From NCBI GenBank assembly GCA_028821265.1, contig JAPPGU010000013.1, positions 1-54,892 of the forward strand: DNA of 54,892 nt. Direction: 5' to 3'. The notes beneath the pieces were generated by a model. That model searched no databases. It saw only the letters and a program-made list of their open reading frames with translations, and was not told the origin of the DNA. Positions 50,539 through 54,892 of the stretch are shown here, one piece after another (the stretch's first letter is position 1; each line of letters begins with the position of its first letter). The DNA comes from a bacterium (GTDB lineage: Bacteria > Actinomycetota > Acidimicrobiia > Spongiisociales > Spongiisociaceae). Both the position numbers and the translations under genes were made by a program.

Positions 50539-50772
50539 ATGCCCGCTCTCGACTGGATCGGAATAGTCAGCCTCTTCGGAGTCGCCGTGAGCATCAACTG
50601 GTGGTTGGTGAGGAGCTACTTCGACCGGATGGAAAAGCGCTTCGATGGGCAGGACAAGCGCTTCGAAAGGCTGGAGGCGATCATGCTGGGTCTCGTGGCC
50701 GATGTCAGCCTGATGAAGGGTGCGATGGGGATCTACCCCACCGCCAGGGCGAAGGCCGGCTCCGGCGAGTAG
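50539..50772 (+). CDS. Small membrane-anchored coiled-coil protein
   Basis: I choose ATG 50539, since AAAGGA at 50525-50530 is well spaced; ATG 50530 has it too close. The 77-residue product starts MPALDWIGIVSLFGVAVSIN with one membrane helix (residues 6-24), then a charged helix (FDRMEKRFDGQDKRFERLEA) with a heptad-like pattern. It resembles small phage- or plasmid-type membrane proteins of unknown role. No named domain is claimed. Confidence 0.6.
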   Translation: MPALDWIGIVSLFGVAVSINWWLVRSYFDRMEKRFDGQDKRFERLEAIMLGLVADVSLMKGAMGIYPTARAKAGSGE

Positions 50773-50791
50773 GTCCGCGCCGGGGACATCC

Positions 50792-52180
50792 TCACCCGGA
50801 TGACGGGTCGGCGAGGCCGGTGCGGATCAGGCCGGCCCGCTCCAGCGCCTCCCCGATACCCAGCAGCACGTTCTCTCCCCACCACGGCGCCAGGAACTGG
50901 ACAGAGGGGGGAGGGGCGCCGGGATCGGTTGTCGGCAGGACGATGGCCGGGCATCCGGTCAGGTTCACGAGCGAGCTGTAGCCGTTCAGTACGTCCCGGT
51001 AGAAGTGGGGCTCACCGTCTATCGCCATGGTGTCGTTGCCGATGGTCTTGCGGGAATGGCCGACCGCCGGGGTGAGTATCAGGTCATGGTGACGGAAGGC
51101 TTCGCGGGCGGCCTGCTGGAGGGCCGCTCTCCGGCCCATCGACTCGGTGTATTGGTCTATTGTCACCTCCATAGCCGCCCCCAGGCGCACCTCGAGGTCG
51201 GGACCGTACGGCTTGTCAGGGTCGCTGAGCCACTCCCGATGCACGGCCGCCACCTCTCCGGCCACCACCGCCATGTATGTCGGATCGGGCACCAGGCCGG
51301 GGGCCTCCACCGGCTCGACATGGGCGCCCACGCTGCGGAGCCGGTCGCAGAAACCATCGAACGAGCGGTGCATGGCGGCGGAGGTGGGCGCCGCGGACAG
51401 CCAGCCGGCCGGCACTCCGACGCGCAGGTTCTCAAGCCGAGGAGCCCGATCCGGGGAATCGGGCGCCCGGGCCGACCGGGGATCCGCCGGGTCGAACCCC
51501 TTCATCGCGTCATACAGCAGGCGGGCGTCGCCCACCGTGGCGGTTATCGGTCCGACCGTGTCGAGGGAGCCCGCCACGGGGAACACGCCGGTCAGGGGGA
51601 CGGCGCCGTGGGTGACCTTCAGGCCGACCACACCGCAGAGGGCGGCGGGCACCCGCACGGATCCTCCCGTGTCGGTGCCGATCGCTCCCGCCGACATGCC
51701 GGCCGCCACGGCCGCCGCCGACCCGCCCGAGGACCCTCCCGGCGACAGGTCGCGATCCCACGGGTTGCGAACCGGCCCGAACCAGGGATTCTCCGACGAG
51801 AACCCGAACGCGAACTCGTGCAGTCCGGTCCTGCCGATGATGATGGCGCCGGCCGCCTCCAGACGGCGCACCACCGTGGCGGACGCCGTTGCCCTATGCC
51901 GGTAGAAGGCCGATCCGGCCGTGCTCACGTGCCCGGCGTGGTCGATCAGGTCCTTGAGAGCGATGGGTACGCCGCACAGCGTCCCGGCGGGCGATCCCTC
52001 CCGGAGCCCGGCATCGACCGAATCCGCCCGCTCCAAGGCCCCCGCCCGGTCGATCTCCACGAAGGCGTTGAGTTCCGGGTTGAGCCGCTCCGCCACCTCC
52101 AGGTATTGCTCCACCACCTGGCGGGCGGACCGGGTGCCGCTCCGGACGGCCTCGGCGATGCTGGCGCCGGTCCCGGGCAT
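50792..52180 (-). CDS. Amidase signature family protein
   Basis: From ATG 52180 (GTG 52183 just before it is possible) the protein has 462 residues. The Ser-cisSer-Lys triad is complete: Lys76 in IALKDLIDHAG, Ser151 in SPGGSSGGSAAAV, Ser174 in GTDTGGSVRVPAAL. It hydrolyses an unknown amide; a GatA role is less likely, since GatB/GatC genes are absent. It starts a few bases after the DUF3048 stop, so the two may be co-transcribed. Confidence 0.9.
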   Translation of the reverse strand: MPGTGASIAEAVRSGTRSARQVVEQYLEVAERLNPELNAFVEIDRAGALERADSVDAGLREGSPAGTLCGVPIALKDLIDHAGHVSTAGSAFYRHRATASATVVRRLEAAGAIIIGRTGLHEFAFGFSSENPWFGPVRNPWDRDLSPGGSSGGSAAAVAAGMSAGAIGTDTGGSVRVPAALCGVVGLKVTHGAVPLTGVFPVAGSLDTVGPITATVGDARLLYDAMKGFDPADPRSARAPDSPDRAPRLENLRVGVPAGWLSAAPTSAAMHRSFDGFCDRLRSVGAHVEPVEAPGLVPDPTYMAVVAGEVAAVHREWLSDPDKPYGPDLEVRLGAAMEVTIDQYTESMGRRAALQQAAREAFRHHDLILTPAVGHSRKTIGNDTMAIDGEPHFYRDVLNGYSSLVNLTGCPAIVLPTTDPGAPPPSVQFLAPWWGENVLLGIGEALERAGLIRTGLADPSSG

Positions 52181-52185
52181 CACCG

Positions 52186-53475
52186 CTACCAGACCAACCC
52201 GGCGGTCTCCGGGTAGATCATGATCCACGTCCGGCCGGCCGGCATGGTCACCGGCTCGCCCTGGGGCCCGGTGAGGGTGAACCAGTCGCCGACATCGGCG
52301 CGGCTCCACCGCCCTTCCTGCGCCAGGCCCTCGGCGAACACGACGGCGCGGTTCTCCCCTGTGGTGTGCCAGGCCGGAACGCACGAACCGTCACCCGAAG
52401 GGCAGGCCGTGTAACGCTCGGCCATCAGCACCACCAGCACGTCGGCCGCGATCTGGCCGGTGGTGCCGTCCTGGGCGATCCACTGGTGGGACACCCCCTC
52501 CACCGAACGCAGGTACTGGCTCCCGTCCCAGTGCCACACCACATCGGTGGTGTCCGTCCAGTCGAGGAAGATGTAGGTGGCCACGTCCATCGGCGAGGCG
52601 GTGGAGGGGCCCCGGTTGAACAGGGTCGGGGGAGGGCTCTGGTCGAGGCCCCGGTCCTCCGCGATCCGGCGGGCCTCGGCGGTGTCGGCATAGAGGTTAT
52701 GGGGCGCCTTGCGCTCATTCCAGCGGTCGGTCAGGGGCGGTCCCATGTCTCCGATCAACGGTACGAGTGACTTGCCGACTATCCACGACTGGCCTCCACT
52801 GATGGTCAGCGCCCCGTTGAGCGGCTTGATCAGGGTCGAGTCGGTGGGACGGAGCGACCGCACCGGGCCCACCCACGGCGAGTCGCTGTGATGGAAGAGG
52901 GCGATGAACCTGGTGATCCCCGCCTCCACCACCAGCTCGAACACCGCGTCGGCATGCTCGAGTCCCGACTGGGGCCGGGAGTTCCAGTGGTTGTCGACCT
53001 TGACCGCGATCAGCTTGCGATCCACCAGGGAGGAAGACGCGACGGGCAGACCGCTGACCGGCGACACCGGGCCGGAGTAGACGGTGGTCGAGGGGGAGGT
53101 GTCGTCGGGCTCCGGGGTATCGGTGGGCTCCGAGGTCCCCGCGGTAGTCGTGGCGCCCGTTCCGTCCGGCTCGGTACCCCCATCGGTGGCGGCTCCCGCG
53201 GTGGTGCCCGTGGTGGCGCCGCTGGTGGTGCCGGCGTCCTGGCCAACCTCCCCGGTCGTGGTGGCGGCGGTCCCCGCCTCCGTCCCCGCCTCCGTCCCCG
53301 CCTCCCCGGCCGGCTCGCTACCGGATCCCGGGTCGGATGTGGGGGCGACGGTGTCCTCGCTGACCTGGGTGGACGTATCGGAGGGGGTGGTCGAGGGAAC
53401 GGCGTCGTCCCCGCTGCCACAGGCGACGGAGAGCACCAGCCAGACAGCCACGAGCAAGAGGTTCTTTCGGGGCAT
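52186..53475 (-). CDS. DUF3048 domain lipoprotein (YerB-like)
   Basis: The 429-residue protein has a lipoprotein signal (LLLVAVWLVLSVAC; lipid on Cys19), a long Thr/Gly/Glu-rich linker (about 20-130), then the DUF3048 domain (VSGLPVASSSLVDRKLIAVK, NHWNSRPQSGLEHADAVFEL) and its C-terminal part ending in TWIMIYPE. YerB-type proteins are extracellular, of unknown function. The linker is full of short duplicated words (GTEAGTEAGTA). Confidence 0.87.
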   Translation of the reverse strand: MPRKNLLLVAVWLVLSVACGSGDDAVPSTTPSDTSTQVSEDTVAPTSDPGSGSEPAGEAGTEAGTEAGTAATTTGEVGQDAGTTSGATTGTTAGAATDGGTEPDGTGATTTAGTSEPTDTPEPDDTSPSTTVYSGPVSPVSGLPVASSSLVDRKLIAVKVDNHWNSRPQSGLEHADAVFELVVEAGITRFIALFHHSDSPWVGPVRSLRPTDSTLIKPLNGALTISGGQSWIVGKSLVPLIGDMGPPLTDRWNERKAPHNLYADTAEARRIAEDRGLDQSPPPTLFNRGPSTASPMDVATYIFLDWTDTTDVVWHWDGSQYLRSVEGVSHQWIAQDGTTGQIAADVLVVLMAERYTACPSGDGSCVPAWHTTGENRAVVFAEGLAQEGRWSRADVGDWFTLTGPQGEPVTMPAGRTWIMIYPETAGLVW

Positions 53476-53553
53476 AGGTCGTCTCAGTTTCTCAGACTCG
53501 GAGGCCTATTCCAAGGATCGACCTGGCGTGGGGACGGCGCGTCACGCCTCCTA

Positions 53554-53649
53554 AGTGGTCTGTCTGTGTAATGGCGGTGTGGTATGGCGAGGCAGCGACG
53601 GGGCGCCGATGGCCGCCAGAGCACCCGGTTGTTGCGCAGACAGACCACT
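53554..53649. mobile_element. Miniature element with 13-bp terminal inverted repeats, copy 2
   Basis: The 96-bp element is bounded by AGTGGTCTGTCTG (53554-53566) and CAGACAGACCACT (53637-53649). It shares GGCGGTGTGGTATGGCG and CGCCGATGGCCGCCAGAGCA with the copy at 30466, but lacks the middle 70 bases. It lies eight bases after the sodX stop. A second GACCACTAG word follows at 53652. Confidence 0.7.
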
Positions 53650-53656
53650 AGGACCA

Positions 53657-54148
53657 CTAGACGCGCCCGGCTCGGCGCCAAGGCCAGTACCGGCCCACCA
53701 CTCTCGAGTGGACGCTCGGGCGCCGGATCGGCCCGAGCGTCCGGCTGTCGGCCGAAGAGTCGGCCCGGTTGTCGCCCAGGACGAACCAGGAGTCGGCTGG
53801 CACGATCCACTCGCCTTCGGGACGGGTAGCGGCATGCCACCACGGATCAACGGCCGGCCGGCCCCCGATCATCAGCACGCCACCCTCGATGCCGACCGTC
53901 TCGCCTGGCAGGCCTACCACCCGCTTGATCATGTAGCGTCCGTCAGCCCGGAAGATCATGACGTCCCCCCGGGCGATCCCCCGCCGTTCCCAAGCCCGAT
54001 CCGTCATCAGGTGGTCACCCGGCTCGATGGCGGGCAGCATGGAATGGTCCACTACCCGGAAGCGGCGGTAGCGGGACGCGAGCACGGTCCCGGCCAGTCC
54101 GACCAGGGCGACGGCGCTCCGGCGGGCATGCCGCCTCCAGGGACTCAA
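53657..54148 (-). CDS. sodX: Nickel-type superoxide dismutase maturation protease
   Basis: The 163-residue S26 signal-peptidase-like enzyme has the Ser/Lys dyad Ser36 (VVDHSMLPAIEPGD) and Lys75 (YMIKRVVGLPGE), plus DSWFVLGDNRADSSADS. A hydrophobic N-terminal segment (residues 12-24) may anchor it. SodX removes the N-terminal leader of nickel SOD so that His1 and Cys2 can bind nickel; its divergent position next to sodN supports this. Confidence 0.93.
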   Translation of the reverse strand: MSPWRRHARRSAVALVGLAGTVLASRYRRFRVVDHSMLPAIEPGDHLMTDRAWERRGIARGDVMIFRADGRYMIKRVVGLPGETVGIEGGVLMIGGRPAVDPWWHAATRPEGEWIVPADSWFVLGDNRADSSADSRTLGPIRRPSVHSRVVGRYWPWRRAGRV

Positions 54149-54240
54149 GGCGCGAGGGCGGGTAGAGGCTGCATTAACGGGACGCCGACAAGTGTATTGT
54201 CTCCCTCATCCGGTAAACCACCAGACCCGAGGAGATGTTC

Positions 54241-54657
54241 ATGGGGATTCTCGCACCATCCAGGCAGGCCCACGCCCACTGCGACCTGTTCTGCGGCGTC
54301 TACGACCCGGCCCAGGCCAGGATCGAGGCCGAGTCGGTTCTCCAGGCCGCCAACAAGTACCACGGGAGCGATGACGAGGTGTTCCGCAGCCGTTGTATCG
54401 CGGTCAAGGAGTCGCAGGCCGAGCTGGTGAAGCACCACCTGTCGGTGCTGTGGACCGACTTCTTCAAGCCGCACCATCTGGAGCAGTTCCCGGAGCTGCA
54501 CAATCTGTTCTGGAACGCCATCAAGGCGGCCGGCGACGCCAAGAAGTCGACCGACCCGGCCGTGGCCGAGGACCTGGTGGCCCAGATCGAGGGCATCGCC
54601 GAGGTCTTCTGGCAGACCGCCGAATCGGCCAACGTGGGGCTGTACCCACCCTCCTGA
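54241..54657 (+). CDS. sodN: Nickel superoxide dismutase with altered nickel hook
   Basis: I choose ATG 54241, since GAGGAG (54229-54234) is well spaced; an ATG at 54235 touches it. The 138-residue protein has a 12-residue leader (ending RQAHA) before the mature start HCDLFCGVYDPAQARIEAES. The usual nickel hook is HCxxPCGxY; here the fifth mature residue is Phe instead of Pro (codon TTC). The nickel ligands His1, Cys2 and Cys6 are kept, and the four-helix core is normal. It disproportionates superoxide. Nickel-dependent control by Nur is known in Streptomyces but no site is claimed here. Confidence 0.95.
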   Translation: MGILAPSRQAHAHCDLFCGVYDPAQARIEAESVLQAANKYHGSDDEVFRSRCIAVKESQAELVKHHLSVLWTDFFKPHHLEQFPELHNLFWNAIKAAGDAKKSTDPAVAEDLVAQIEGIAEVFWQTAESANVGLYPPS

Positions 54658-54686
54658 CCCGCCTCAGCGCCCACCCCTCCCACGAA

Positions 54687-54892
54687 CCTAAGGCTCAGAG
54701 CGTCATCCGTGGTGCGGTGTTCCTCAGGTTCAGGGCGTCATGGGTGGTGCCCTGTGCCTCAGGTTCGGGAACCGCAGCGTTCTTGAGGCGTAGGGCGTCA
54801 TGGGTGGTGCGGTGTTCCTGAGGTTCGGGGGTGGCGTCGTTCTTGAGGCGTAGGGCGTCATGGGTGGTGCGGTGTTCCTGAGGTTCGGGGGT
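54687..54892. repeat. Tandem array of 35-bp and 60-bp hairpin units (continues past the window)
   Basis: Units start at 54687 and 54722 (35 bp), 54757 and 54817 (60 bp), and 54877 (cut by the window end). They belong to the family seen at 43887: the same ten-base start CCTCAGGTTC, the same optional 25-base insert, and GGGCGTCATGGGTGGTGCCC in place of GGGCGTCACCCATGGTGCCC. The two last full units are nearly identical, so the array may be growing. It begins 30 bases after the sodN stop. Confidence 0.8.

Overview
The window is GC-rich bacterial chromosome of actinobacterial character. Supporting signs are a WhiB regulator, a short-LID adenylate kinase of 182 residues, many GTG and TTG starts, and a small acyl-CoA-carboxylase-epsilon-like protein beside methylmalonyl-CoA epimerase. 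Acidimicrobiia or a neighbouring deep class is my best guess; this is inference from gene content, with no rRNA in the window to confirm it.

Layout. Positions 1-15598 hold one long forward run: the end of tuf, then the S10-spc-alpha ribosomal cluster (rpsJ to rplQ) with secY, adk, map and rpoA inside it. Genes are tightly packed, often with ATGA overlaps, and infA is absent from its usual place between map and rpmJ. From 15599 to about 24100 come two convergent AlkA-type DNA glycosylases, 6-phosphogluconolactonase, an alpha/beta hydrolase, RpiB, a VapBC toxin-antitoxin pair, a membrane protein, a NifU-domain protein, MeaB and enoyl-CoA hydratase. From 24226 to 34256 are an EnvC-like M23 peptidase, a metallo-beta-lactamase-fold hydrolase, FxsA, selA-selB, whiB, an NfeD protein, a lone receiver domain and a CNNM/CorC protein, followed by tRNA-Pro(CGG). 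From 34622 to 43777 are a class II aldolase, lysC-asd, a PHP phosphoesterase, MurJ, methylmalonyl-CoA epimerase, a PPi-type phosphofructokinase and a quinone oxidoreductase. The last part has divergent tcuB/tcuA, korA-korB, an amidase, a DUF3048 lipoprotein, and a divergent pair of nickel-SOD signal peptidase (sodX) and nickel superoxide dismutase (sodN).

Metabolic links. MeaB and the epimerase belong to the propionyl-CoA/methylmalonyl-CoA route. TcuAB feeds tricarballylate to cis-aconitate, next to a ferredoxin-linked 2-oxoacid oxidoreductase. SelA/SelB imply selenoprotein synthesis, though no selC or selenoprotein gene is visible here.

Most interesting signal. The intergenic DNA carries three unrelated repeat families that the genes do not explain. 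(1) A structured element of about 230-265 bp occurs three times (about 15613, 38079 and 44104). Its stems keep pairing although their bases change between copies, which points to a conserved RNA or cruciform fold. (2) Tandem arrays of 35-bp and 60-bp units (43887-44100, 54687 to the window end, and probably a degenerate pair at 20598) contain an 8-bp hairpin that becomes a perfect 20-bp palindrome in one unit. (3) Two miniature elements have perfect 13-bp terminal inverted repeats (30466-30631 and 53554-53649). Families 1 and 2 abut each other at 44090-44105. The nickel SOD also has Phe where the nickel-hook motif normally has Pro.
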